The position numbers and the translations under genes were made by a program. Positions 23,013-34,451 of a stretch of 64,000 bases of DNA are shown here, one piece after another. Where the stretch lies: positions 10,172,879 to 10,236,878 of the forward strand of contig CM025852.1 of NCBI GenBank assembly GCA_003952965.2, written 5' to 3'. Each line of letters begins with the position of its first letter. Within the stretch, counting starts at the first letter, position 1. The DNA is from Morella rubra. Its lineage: Eukaryota; Streptophyta; Magnoliopsida; Fagales; Myricaceae. A model generated the notes under the pieces. That model worked only from the letters and a program-made list of their open reading frames with translations, did not search any database and was not told the origin of the DNA.

Positions 23013-24265
23013 ATAAGAAACGACAATATATATATATATATATATATATATTCTATAGCACGTTTTCTGTCAGTTATCATTAATCAACTCCTAATGCCCA
23101 CTTTTCCTCTCCCCCCAACTTTCCTGGAACTTTCTTATACGACTAATTGATTGAGCCCCGAAGTAGTTTTCTCCGACCCCTGAATTTTCTTTATTTTTGA
23201 TGTGCACTGTTTGTGCCATCCTATTCACGTTTTCCCAACTCCAAGATGTAATTATTGTTTGGTTCCCAAAACCCCTTTCTTAAAAACCGTGTGGTCTCTA
23301 ATTGTCTGCTACGAATCTGCAAATAATATTGCAGAAATTAATTTTCTCGATCGGTGACGAAGCAAAATTTTAGTACGACAACGTTTGTACGTGAAAATTA
23401 AAGCAAATGAATGGAATTGATTCATATATGCTGGAATCAGGTTCTTTTCTTTTTTTGAGGACTTGAATGGTTCCTAGTACGTACTATTTGCTTCCCAAAT
23501 GAGACTTCTCCTTTTTTCCCTTTAAAACAGCGGTTTCTGTAGCTTGCGAATCGTGACTTATTCGTTTGTTTTCCACGTTGTAGGCCGCAAATATGAATGC
23601 GAGAAATGGATGTAATACGAATGGAAACATGAGGAGGGCCTCGCGTTCAGCTTCCGGTCAAATAGCCGACAAAGACAGCTGCATTTCGGAAAGCTGCCGG
23701 ACCAGAAAGAGATCAAAGAAGAGAAAGAACGAAACTTCGTAAGAGGAAGATAGATAATAAGAAAGAAAAGAATCAATTGCCAGAAGTCGGAAAGCAGCCC
23801 TAAAGCAGCAGTACTGGCCATGTGTTATGTTTACGTGGGTAGGAGTCCCATTTCATAATTCCTACACGTGCGTTTGCCCTTCAGCTGCTGGGTAAGCTGT
23901 GGCAAATCACAATTAATATTCTTGTTTACTGTGTTCGGTGTGTCCGCATATATGTGTCGGCCTCCGCGCAAATTTAATGCGCTTTGAGTTAATAGCGTAA
24001 TATCTTCATGTAATTATCTAAACTTATGAAAGTGAGCAACCGCGAAATTTCCTATGCAAGATTGAAGTAAAAAGAAAATCACACACATGGCAAATCTAAA
24101 CGGAAGAAGATTTTCTTATCCATATCGAAGTTTTCTTTTCAATATTGCTTGCCAGTTTGGATAGTTATGAAAAGGCATTAGAATTTGTAGTCACATGCAT
24201 GAAATAAAAATCTGAACTCTGAGAAGATTCCTGTACTATTTAGTCTCATCGATTTTAATATTATG
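23013..24265. other. Intergenic stretch with TA microsatellite
   Basis: A TA microsatellite lies at 23025-23052. A moderately GC-rich patch at 23520-23830 contains short frames on both strands. Nothing else is recognisable. Confidence 0.5.
23593..23742 (+). CDS. Possible small basic peptide, unrecognised
   Basis: 49 codons, ATG to TAA, with a lysine/arginine-rich C-terminus ('TRKRSKKRKNE') resembling a nuclear localisation signal. It follows 'ttttccacgttgtag', which could be a splice acceptor, so it might be part of a longer exon structure. I do not recognise it. No upstream exon was found, and it could be chance. Confidence 0.15.
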   Translation: MNARNGCNTNGNMRRASRSASGQIADKDSCISESCRTRKRSKKRKNETS

Positions 24266-24273
24266 GATAATTA

Positions 24274-25254
24274 CAGGGGCGGCTCTAAGATACTTGAGGC
24301 CTTAGGCGAAATTCTAAAATTAGGCCTTTTATATTAATAATAAAATAATATATTTAAAAAAACAGATGTAAAATTACTTGTCAATATATTCTAAACAATT
24401 ATAATATTACTAAATTTAATCTTTCTTGAGTCATACCAGTACAAATAATGATAACTAAAACAAATACAACCTAAAATAAAATTAAAGTAAAAATTTTAGA
24501 ATAATAGTACCTTTAGGTCTTGATGCCAGAGATAATAGTTAAAAAACACTAATAAATGATAAGAATAAACAATAGAATAGTTGAGAGATAATTTTTAAGT
24601 ATTTTTGGTACTTAACAGATATTGTCTCACCTAAAATTTATCAGTTAAGGCGTTAAGCTCTTGTAAAGATAGATTTTTAGTTGTTAATTAAGGTTAAAGG
24701 GCTAGCAATATCTAATTGTAAAAAAATTAAATAAATTAGTGTATACTGCAAAAAAATGTTAATCTCATATGAAAAGCTAATCTCAAAGAGATTTTATAAG
24801 AATTTTCATTAAAGAAATTGAATTAATTGGTTGAGACTTTATGTGGTTTCTTTGAATTAATTGCAATTATATCTTTAAATAATGAGATTTTATAGGGTTA
24901 AATGAAGACTTTATAAATACCATGAAAAATTAATGCTTCTTCAATCAAGGAGATTTAATAGGCCTCTTCAATCAATATATTCTTTATTTTTGAGGCCTAA
25001 CATTAATTTTTTTTTTTAAATATACCATTAAAGAAAATTTTGAATTGGGGCCTACTAAATTTGGGAAGTTAATGCTCCTTCAATCAAGGAGATTTAATAG
25101 CCTCTTAAATCAATATAGTCTTTAACAACAAGTTTTTAGACATTGATATTAATTTTTTAAAATATACCATTAAAGAAAAATTTAATTTTGGGGCCTCCTA
25201 AATTTGGGGGCCTTAGGCAACCGCCTATGCTGCCTATAGTTGGAGCCACCCCTG
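24274..25254. mobile_element. hAT-like non-autonomous element (981 bp)
   Basis: Ends CAGGGGCGGCTCTAA and (inverted) CAGGGGTGGCTCCAA, 13 of 15 bases. 8-bp duplications gataatta (24266-24273) and ggtaatta (25255-25262), one mismatch. AT-rich, no coding frame. It contains a partial internal duplication around 'cttcaatcaaggagatttaata' at about 24940 and 25077. Confidence 0.88.
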
Positions 25255-25262
25255 GGTAATTA

Positions 25263-26200
25263 GAAGGCAATAGATCGATCATCAACCCAAATCTTGTCTA
25301 CTTCTGATTCCTTTTCCATGGCCTACTGCTATATATATATAATACAGTACTGATCGTTGCCTCACAGATTAAAAAGAAAAAACAGACAAAGTTAAGAAGC
25401 GAAAACATTAATTGGCCCCAGTACTAGAAATTAGAATCCTTCTTCTTGTCTATTTCTGGAGCAGTTACCTGTTCCAGTTAACCTTGTATGGATGATGCGA
25501 GAGAAAGACAAAACTTGGGTTGATGAACTCGATATATTGAGGGTGACAGAATAACGTCGATATTGATGATGGTAACGTGGAAGGACGTCGAATATCGAGC
25601 ACTGGTCCTAGATTGAAGATTAATACAGTTGATGTTAGGTATACTGTCACAACGAAATCTCTATTAATATATATTACAGGAACGATCGATCCGTGGCTCC
25701 TTTTGCAGCTGATCAAATAGGACAGATTGCATGATAGGACATTGACGTACACCTAGAGCTTGGAAAGCTTTCATCCATGGAAAATTATGCAGACGTAAAG
25801 TCTACAGATGAAGTATATTTACCTTACCTGAAAGGGGAGAACGTTTGTTGGCACATGCAGAACTGCATAGTTAAGTCCAATCATGCACGTTTTAGTTGCA
25901 AAAGTGAATGTGTCTTGTTATAATATGGAGAGCCGTAAAATCGAGACCAATAATCAATGAATCACCTTATAAATGCTTTCCAACATGTTTATCACGCTAA
26001 AAATTAAGAACAAGACTATCATATTCACAACCTCTATTGTTAGCGAATGAATCTCGTACTGCCGGTTCACGTATTTAATTAGAAGGTGAAAAGCAAAGAA
26101 ATTAGACCTACAGTGGTCATGTAAATAAATCAAAAGGGAAAAATATAAATTTCATTAACATGGGTTTGGCCCATCGATTTGATTTCAAGAACTGTACTTT
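25263..26200. other. Intergenic, no gene recognised
   Basis: Short open frames occur on the minus strand (for example 25465-25752) but show no recognisable domain. Confidence 0.5.
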
Positions 26201-26204
26201 AAAA

Positions 26205-26418
26205 ATATGTCTATGTTTGGCTTTGAAAATTTTTCAACAATCACTTTTTCATCAATTCCAATATTTTTTTACAAACTCTAATAATTTTTTACAAACTCCA
26301 ACTTTTAACAAACTTTTTACCAATCTCAAGAGAATCTACACTACCTCCAATAAAAAAAAAAAATTATCTTAATCATTACACAAAAAATATTTTCAAACCA
26401 GACTAAACATAGCCTTTG
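26205..26418. mobile_element. MITE-like element, same family as 1145-1505
   Basis: Ends 'ctatgtttggctttgaaaat' and, inverted, 'ctatgtttagtctggtttg', an imperfect inverted repeat. Shares 'cactacctccaataaa' and 'tttttcatcaatt' with the copy near the window start. Target duplication not identified. Confidence 0.5.
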
Positions 26419-27475
26419 ATTTTAGGACCTGTACCTACCTTTGGTATGTAATTTGTGAAATCAAGGATAGACTAAATTTTCGTCTAATAGGTAACGGAAA
26501 AGTTTGATGTGGCCCATTTATTAATTCAACGAAGAATAAAATTCACAAAATTAATTAACTAAAATTAAAAGAAAATTAAAAAATAAAAAGAAATCAGCCA
26601 TTGATCTTCGGTGGTGATTGAGCCTCCTAGAGTGCAAAAGGAGTAAAAGCTCCCCCTATCACCGTGAGGTGGGCCGGGGGATCTCCCCCCACTGCATGGG
26701 AAGGTGACGACCTCCTTCTGAAGCGCGCTCTGCTCGCATGCGGTGGAGGAGATCCCACGCCTCCACCGCGATAGCGAGTGGTTCTCCTCCTTGCACGCCT
26801 CCACCCCAAAAGTGTGTTCTCCACCTCAGGTGGGAAAATCTGAGGGGAAAATTTTATTTATTTTCTTATTTTCGTTAATCAATTATTTATATTATGAATT
26901 CTTTGAATTTAGTTTTTATTTTGAGGTTTTGTTAATTAATTAATTAATTTTTAAAATTTTTAGATTTTTTTTTTTGAGAAAACAACATAAAGTTTGCTAT
27001 ATTGAATCTACTAATTAATTATTGATTTGAACACTTTGAATAAAATTTTACAGATTTATAAAATCAACATTTTAACTTTGTAAAAATATTTTCCTAAAAA
27101 ATGATCTGAATAAAATTTTAATTTCTTGTTGACCGGATAAATACGAATTAATATCAGGTTGTACGTGGGGACCCTTGTGTCAGTTTCACTGTTTTATTTG
27201 ATTTCACACATGCATTTGCGAAGCCCGAGCCCTTTTTTCACGTGCCCGAACCGCGATGTGGTCACGGCCGTCGTGTTCCTCGTGTTCACCTATTGATCTG
27301 TCCACTCCGTGGTCGTGGATGTGCAGGTTCTTAAGTACTCTCTTATAGGACTACTCTTTCCATCGCTCACAATATCCACTACTCTCTCTCAGCGCTAAAT
27401 CGTCCTCCACTGAAATCTCTCACTCTTTCTCTCTCTCTCGATCGGCGATCGGTCACCTCCGTACGTCCTTAGACA
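26419..27475 (+). promoter_or_regulatory. Upstream region of the DREB1-like gene
   Basis: A GC-rich patch at 26600-26850, of unknown origin, is followed by AT-rich DNA. Close to the gene are an ABRE-like 'tacgtgg' at 27162-27168 and a G-box 'cacgtg' at 27239-27244, a possible site for bHLH or bZIP regulators. A CT-rich leader 'ctctttctctctctctcgatc' type stretch lies at about 27420-27445. No perfect TATAAA box was seen; 'cttatagga' at about 27342 is the nearest. Promoter function is inferred from position. Confidence 0.4.
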
Positions 27476-28213
27476 ATGGACTTTGAGAACGAGTCATCGT
27501 CTTCCTCGTCGGACCAACTTTCTCCATGCAGTGCATTGGAACCTATTTCTAAATCACACAAGCGAAAAGCCGGAAGAAAGAAGTTCAAGGAGACGCGCCA
27601 CCCAGTATATAGAGGTGTTAGGCAAAGGAACGGCGAAAAATGGGTTTGTGAAGTGCGGGAACCGAACAAGAAGTCGAGAATATGGGTAGGGACTTTCCTT
27701 AGCCCGGAAATGGCCGCTAGGGCATATGATGTGGCTGCCTTAACACTTCGGGGTGCTTCGGCCCTGCTCAATTTCCCTGACTCTGCTCGGCTTGTTCCAC
27801 AAGCCAGGTCAGCTTCTGCTAGGGATATCCGGGTAGCGGCATTGCAGGCCGCGGAGGCTTTTAGACCCACCATAAGCGTTTCCTCCTACTCCACCTCCAC
27901 GTCCATAGCTCTTCTAAGTGAAAAGAGCCAAGATAAGGTTTTGGATCCTTCCTTGGTTGATATCATGCATTCTACGGAGAGCCAAAAGAAGGTTTCAGAG
28001 CCTTTGTCATTGCAAATTCCACGTGAGAAGAGCTCTGAACATGTGTCAGAGAAGCGGGGTACGTTTTTCTTGGACGAGGAATCCTTGTGGAATATGCCAG
28101 GTCTATTGGACAGCATGGCAGAAGGCTTGATTCTCACACCGCCAGCTATATACAGAGGATTTGACTGGGATGACGTGGCTTGTGACCTAGATTTTACTTT
28201 ATGGAACGATTAA
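27476..28213 (+). CDS. DREB1: AP2/ERF transcription factor, CBF/DREB1 group
   Basis: Intronless, 245 residues, as usual for this group. It should bind CRT/DRE (CCGAC) sites in the nucleus and activate cold- or drought-response genes. The CBF signature before the domain is [15 protein letters not shown] (29-43), the AP2 domain runs 43-101 ([13 protein letters not shown], '[15 protein letters not shown]', '[14 protein letters not shown]'), with V57 and E62 at the positions that mark DREB rather than ERF proteins. The C-terminal acidic part keeps '[12 protein letters not shown]' and a D/W-rich end. Two departures: the second signature reads DSARL where family members have DSAWRL, so the tryptophan is absent, and the last residues are LWND instead of the usual LWSY type. 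The start has no in-frame rival upstream. A CACTA element begins 128 bp after the stop codon. Confidence 0.93.
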   Translation: MDFENESSSSSSDQLSPCSALEPISKSHKRKAGRKKFKETRHPVYRGVRQRNGEKWVCEVREPNKKSRIWVGTFLSPEMAARAYDVAALTLRGASALLNFPDSARLVPQARSASARDIRVAALQAAEAFRPTISVSSYSTSTSIALLSEKSQDKVLDPSLVDIMHSTESQKKVSEPLSLQIPREKSSEHVSEKRGTFFLDEESLWNMPGLLDSMAEGLILTPPAIYRGFDWDDVACDLDFTLWND

Positions 28214-28449
28214 CATTACTGGATGAAGATACTCCGACACTATCCTTGGTAAATCGATCAGGTAGCCAGTTTCCTTCTAATAAATTTTAGCGATTCTTTT
28301 CAAAATCGACCATATATAGAGATATTCACGTCACATTGGACACCACGAAGAAAAAAGACTTTGGGTCACCCAGAGGACTAACTTCGTCACCTAATGTTTT
28401 GGGTGACAAAACTGAGTTGTCACTCGGTTTATCACCTAAAGCCTAGCAA

Positions 28450-28960
28450 AGTTTTAGTGACTCGAAACCGTCCGAACAACGGTGTTTTTTCATAGCGACG
28501 AAATTGAAAATCGTCATGCCAGTACAATTCGACCGTTCGTGTGAGCTGTGCAAATGTACTTTAAATATGTTCGGACGGTTAATGCAAACGGTTCTTCCCG
28601 GGTGACGAATTTCGTCATCTACAATCCGTGTGCATGGATATACAACATCGTCCGCACTTACATACATTACGTCCAACGCCTTCGTAAAGACGTCTGCACT
28701 GTTGTTTCATTTATGACGAAATTTTTATTTGTCATCCTCCAAATCCGTTCGAACTATGACGCATAACGTTCGGACGCTTATTCTATTGAACACGTTGAAC
28801 GTTTAGTTTAGTGCGCATGTTTGCTATTAAAAGATCGTTTGCACGCGAAAATACCATTCGGATGGACTAATTTGAATGTGATGTGTGCGGACGGATTGTT
28901 AAGCGTGCGCATGTTATTGCCAATTAACCGTTCGGACGACACTCATACCGTTCGAACCAT
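28450..28960. repeat. CACTA subterminal motif array, left
   Basis: About a dozen copies of 'ccgttcgga', 'cgtccgaac' and close variants in both orientations. In En/Spm elements such subterminal arrays are the binding sites of the TNPA-type protein; the motif here is as seen, the role is by analogy. Confidence 0.8.
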
Positions 28961-29057
28961 TTTCTTGGTATTCAATTAATTTAATTAAAATTTTAAAAAT
29001 AATTTACAAATAATATAAATAGAAAGATATTCAATGCTCATTAATATAATAAAATGT

Positions 29058-31030
29058 CTACAAATATGCAATCATTATTAAAAGTAAATAAAATACATAA
29101 TCGATAAGTACTAAGAAAGTAGTGAAAATATATAAATCTACCCAAATTTTCGTTTGGGTGTCGAACGGATTGCAACTGTCTGATCTGCTCCACAGCTGCT
29201 CGCACATCTGCTCCGCCATTAGTTGCATCCTCCGTTCTTGTTGTTCCACTAGGTCCTTTGCTGCTCCTCCATCATCTTTCGGTGCTCTTCATCTTTTTTT
29301 CGTTACTGCTCTGCCATCATCTGCATCAGCTCTTCGTCTTTCTTCCGTTGCTGCTCCTCCATCATCTGTAGATGCTCTCGCATCGTCTGCTCCATATCTG
29401 ACCGTTTGACAAGAAGCGCTTCATATTCCAACTGTCTAGCCCTCATCTCCTCAATCTCTAATCTGGCCTCCTCCAATCTCTGGGACAAATCAACGGACGA
29501 TACTGATGAAGATGATCCAATAGACCGTACTGAACGGCCTAAACCTCGCACGTAACCCGCTTTCGTCCCCAACACCTCAGTGAAAATCTCCACTTTGTGT
29601 ATGACTTTCCCTCTGACTCGTGTGCAACTGTAACACTTCCATTTTTTCCTACAAAATTAGAAAATAAGATAAAAACTAGCACATATGAAACATAAACGCA
29701 CACGAATGCATCATTAAATCTAATGTTACAACTTACAAAATTTTCTCGTGCATCTTCTGATGTCCACATGCCATCCTTATTAGTATGTGTTTTTTATAAA
29801 GCAACGCAGGACTAATCTCATCAGATTCTGGATTTTTCTGTACACCAAAAAAATATAAAACGTGCATATTAAAAACCTACATTTATTTAAATGTAAATAA
29901 TAAAATTTAAATTTATTACTTATAACAACGCTCTTGGTTGGAAAGACCTCGCTCCATGTGTGTACAATCTTCAGCTTAGCTCTATTCTTCCTTGTTGATT
30001 GCACTCCTCCTCTGCATTGTACATTTACAGTTGTTACCACAATTAATAATAAAATAAAATAAACGTTCAGGATGGAATAAAAATTTTAACCTGAAATTCC
30101 TCGCTCGCGAATAAATCACAAACACAAGTCCATTCTTCCTTGTTCATATCGGGATACGGGTGCTCTAACTCCTCTTCTTTGGAATTGAACACCAAGTAAT
30201 GCTGGAACATTCTATTTCTATGCGTCCTGTACGCTGTGTTCATCGTAGATGTCACAGTGAAACGATCCTCAGCTCGGTCGTAATCTAGTTGGAAGTCATC
30301 CTTAACATATATAACAATTAGAAATGCAAAAAAGTTTAAACAATTAAAATTTAATAAATTATACTTACCAACACTCGGTTCATCACATACGATTTAACCT
30401 TTGGGGACCTCCTTCCACTTACTCGTATCAAATGGGACATGTTGTCGAACGAGCGCACCAATATGACTCGAGAGCATTGAGGACGCCTTGTCATCACGCC
30501 CGTACGTCCATCAGGGATATGGACAGTCAGCTTTCCTCGGTACAAGCCTTGAGTAATGCAATCCCGCGCGTACTACCCCTGAGTGTCTGATTCGGATGTC
30601 GCTACAAATGAAGAAAAAAAAAAATTTAAAATTCAGTTAAGCATAGAAATTTAAAAGTCATAATATTTAATCAATTGACGGGGTAAGATACTTACACGCA
30701 CAACTACTTTGGGTGCCTACTGGACTGGTTGTGTAGGAGATGGTAATTCGTTTCTATCTCTAAGTGAAGGACCCGACACTGCTAGTGTACCGGGACTACT
30801 CTCAGCTCGAACTGATGAATCGCACCGAAAGACGTTTCCCTCCCGCTGGCATGACGTCGTCCTGTGACCAAATAAATCAATATTAGAGAAAAAAACACAA
30901 TGAACATGTTACTCAAAATGAATATAAAATAGAAACGCAAAGTAAATTGAAACGATAAAGTTACTTTAGTCCTCGGAGTCATATTCTTCAGAATCACTAC
31001 AATCTTCACTGAACGATTTTGAAGAATCAT
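29058..31030 (-). pseudogene. CACTA TNPA-like protein (plant transposase, Ptta/En/Spm family)
   Basis: Minus-strand exons separated by AT-rich introns. Recognisable parts, N- to C-terminal: 'HIPDGRTGVMTRRPQCSRVI' near 30500; 'AYRTHRNRMFQHY' and 'NKEEWTCVCDLFASEEFQ' at 30255-30090; 'NRAKLKIVHT' at about 29990-29960; 'EIFTEVLGTKAGYVRGLGRS' near 29590-29540; then a glutamine/glutamate-rich coiled coil 'EEQQRKKDEELMQMMAEQ' to about 29300. This layout is that of the Transposase_24 family, which binds the subterminal repeats. A frame break near 29950 (the 'TTGARSFQ'-type sequence of the second copy reads 'TWSEVFP' here) and stops indicate decay. Confidence 0.75.
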
Positions 31031-31720
31031 CGGTTCCTTCTACTTCACGTTGTTGTTGACCGCTCTTATCGGTTACCAGGACATAAGTCTTGACCTCATT
31101 TTTAGTCAACGGGATCATGTCAAAGGAGCTAAAGTCCACAAAAAGCTCATAGACTTATTCTCCTGGTATGCTTCACGGTTCGACATCCTTCTCCATCTTC
31201 ACTAGCTTCCTCCTCAATATGTGAAATATCATACGTATTTCTTGGGGTAATCTTTTGAACAATCTTCCAGTGACCGCCCAACTTGATATCATCGATATAA
31301 AACACTTGATTATCCTGAGAAGCTAGCACGAACGGATCGTCTTTGTACTACTTTTGGGATGTGTTAATACTAACAAACCGACCACTTTTCTCAAGACCTA
31401 AGTTTTGAGTACTCAAGTCAAACCAGTCACATTTTAGTAAATAAACTAAATTCCCTCGCAAATAACGCAACGCATAAATATCCAAGACTGACCGTAAAAA
31501 TCAACATCTTCCCCATCGTGGTCCCCCGGAACAACCACACCACTATTCTGAGTGTTACGAAACTGTTCACAAAGATGTGTGAAACTTAACTCCATTCACT
31601 ATACACCCAGAGTAACAAAGTGCCCGTTGATTGGACCGGATGCTAATGCATACAAATCATCCGACACCGAACCCGATTTTCATTGCGCATAGTTTGAACC
31701 TAAAATAGTAAACATGTGTT
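31031..31720 (-). pseudogene. CACTA TNPD C-terminal remnant (DUF4216)
   Basis: 'LASQDNQVFYIDDIKLGGHW' and 'KIVQKITPRNTYDISHIEEE' at 31329-31200 are typical of the DUF4216 region at the C-terminus of CACTA TNPD transposases, followed by an acidic tail. The upstream catalytic domains (Transposase_21 and DUF4218) are not seen; past about 31800 the sequence does not continue the protein. Not functional. Confidence 0.7.
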
Positions 31721-32279
31721 AACTTTGACTCTAAAAAAAATAATCACTTAAAATTAAACATATAATAGGAAAAAATTAAATAAATACCCGATTTCTAAAC
31801 CATAACGGAAATTCTTCTTCATGCCTCCTATCAACATTTATTGGTGATTCCCTTCTCATCTCTTCCAAGTGCTCGCTATAAATAAATAAGATATTTTATA
31901 ATGAACTGATAAGTGTTTAAGTAAGCAAATATTCTTATTTGTGCTTACTATATATGTTGGCTAATTTCTGAACAGTTGTTGAGTACGTACCACTGTGCTT
32001 TTAAAAATTCCTTTATATTTAAATCTTCACCCCTACCAGCTCCCAGCAGTCGAACAGTTTGAGTAAACACAAAAAATGACAACTTCGATCATCCATGTTA
32101 AGAGTGCACAGAGTGTGTATCCGAAAGACAAAAGGAGATTTGCATCGAAAGATACAATTAATCACATTACGCATATTATAAACTCAAATTGTCCATAACG
32201 TGGACAATTCAAGAATTACACGAGTTTTATTGAACTCCGTGTAATTCTTAAACGGGGGCTAAGGCTACTAATTAATGAA

Positions 32280-33145
32280 TGCATGAACATGACAGCAAAA
32301 ACCGTTCGGACACTATTAACCGTCCGAACATAAAATATACGCGTTCGGACCTTTTTGTAAAGCGTCCGGACGATAAATTAAGTCAGGACGGTATATAAAC
32401 CGTCCGGACTGCGATTGTCGAACAACACAGTTCTTCGCCGAACAGATGACATTTTCAACACAAATTCATGCCAAAATGACACATATTTCAATATAAACAC
32501 ATCACAACTAACTCCAAACTCAATTATCATTTTAGACCCTAAAAGTTCGAAAAACACATATTTTGATATCCTAAAATCCATGCTTTTCATCATAAAATAA
32601 AAAAACATTTAAAACCCACTAACCTTAAATGCAATCCAATTCGAAATCCCAAATGGGTTGCTCCTTTAACACCTTTTCAATGAGATTAACGTCTTAAATC
32701 AGCTCCCTCTTCTTTTCTTGCTCAAATCTCTCAAATTTCTAAGTTTTAACCGTTTTGATATACTGTCCACGATTTCCATTCTTTCAAACGAATATAAACC
32801 GTTCGGACGAACATATATTCGTTCGGATGCCTACGTGTAAAAGATTACGAGGGAAAAACATGCCGCCTAAATTTTCATACCGTCCGAACGGAGACTTACA
32901 GCTTGACGACACCGTTTTAGCAACCACCAAACGACAGCGTCTGATCTCAAAAAAATGTCCGGACTCACCATAACCGTCCGAATGCTTTCTTAACTTTCAC
33001 AGCCGTTTGGAAACCCATAAACGACAGGGTCTCAACACTACCATCTAAAACAAGCATCCGAACCAATTACCGTCCGGACGGGTTTCTTGCGAAGTACGAC
33101 GCCGTTCGACCTTACTGTAATACGTCCGGACGGTTATCCTCTTGT
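32280..33145. repeat. CACTA internal motif array with 'tccggacg' repeats
   Basis: Motifs such as 'cgtccggac', 'cgttcggac' and 'gtccgaacg' recur every few tens of bases. Further blocks lie at 34565-34860, 35285-35770 and 36510-37500. They surround the minus-strand genes, which is broader than the few hundred bases usual at CACTA ends. Confidence 0.7.
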
Positions 33146-33177
33146 CCAAACGGTTTTGAGAATCTTTTTTTTTTTTT

Positions 33178-34451
33178 CTAATATAAATAAGAGTGCACAG
33201 AGTGTAATGAAATTGGGAAAGAGTAACGAAATGAAATAACATAAAGCAAAACGGAATAACAACAGCAACAATCCCAATATACGTACTCAAAACATAAAAT
33301 AAAAATAGATGTCCTCAAAATATAATAAAAGATCCTAATCATCAGAGAGATGCAGAACCGCCCGACATCACTCATGTGCTCCTCAAGCAACACGACCCGC
33401 TCAGTTAGGGCAACTAGCTCTGCACTGGTAGCGACGCTCTTTAGGGCCAACTGAACCTCGGACACCTGCTTCTTCAACTCAGCGTCCATGCTCACGACCT
33501 TAAGCTCCAGAGCTGATAGCCGAGAACTGATATTACCCACCATCTCATGGGTGGGCTGCATGACCGCTCGCATCTGCTCAGTCAACTCGATCATCATAGA
33601 CGCCACCCAACTCGGCCGCTGTCCTTCGAGTCCCTGGGAAGAGCCCTGTCCAAGATCCTGCTCCTCGGTCCCCTGAGCCGGCTCCTCTCGTCTAGCTCTA
33701 GCTGCCTGAGCAGCACTAGCACTCGTCGTGTCTGCGCCATCGACTTTGAGAGCGTTGTCTTGTTAATCGACCCAAGTGGAAGCGCCCTCGGCTCGTCGGC
33801 ACCCTCGGGTACCATCAAGTTATGCAGAACTAGGTCAGAAGAACTCCATAAGGCAACGAAATCTGAGCATCGTCTTCAGGGCCTCAGCATGGACGGATTG
33901 GTAGATGAATGATGCCATATCAACATGAAGCCCCCGTACAACTACCATGTACAAGAACTTGGCCCGGCCATAACTCAACTCCGTTGTGTACTTCTTTGGG
34001 TCGACGGTGGAGCATAGAATCAGTGCATAATCCTCCAGAACGGAAGCAGCTGCCGGTGAAGCATGTTGCTTCCCTCCAGGATAGTCATATCCGGGCCCAA
34101 CAATGTTTGGAAAACCTCGGCCTTAGTAGGGTGGCCCTCCTCTGTCATTGGCACGTTAGGGAACGCTGTCACATCCCTCACGTACCCCAAAAATAAAGCG
34201 AGCTCGTCTGGCGAGAATATGATCTGCACGTTCCGAATGGTCACCTCCATACTAGGCTCCTCAAGGTCCCTCGCTTGAAGTATAGAAGCGTAGAACTCTC
34301 GCACCAGGTTCTTTGACGCATACCCGGTCCTCTGGACGAATGGAAGCCAACCTGCTTGCTCCACTATCTCTGGAAGCGTCCGATCCTCAAACCGAAGCTC
34401 ATAGAAATTTGCCAACTGGATATGCCGCTCGACAACGACCGAGTGGGACAT
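33178..34451 (-). pseudogene. Third CACTA gene: putative plant transposon protein
   Basis: Minus-strand start at 34451 (MSHSVVVERHIQ). 143 codons open to 34020 with 'YELRFEDRTLPEIVEQAGWL', 'NLVREFYASI' and 'IIFSPDELALFLGY', which fits the family annotated in plants as putative plant transposon protein (PF20167). The similarity continues past a stop ('AKFLYMVV', 'MASFIYQSVHAEALKTM'), implying a frameshift at about 34020. A C-terminal coiled coil follows at 33606-33340 ('ISSRLSALELKVVSMDAEL'). Function unknown; such frames ride in plant CACTA and LTR elements. Confidence 0.6.

Noticed and set aside
26565..26943. GC-rich frames on both strands upstream of the DREB1-like gene
   Set aside because: No recognisable domain and no conservation clue; the patch looks like an unclassified repeat.
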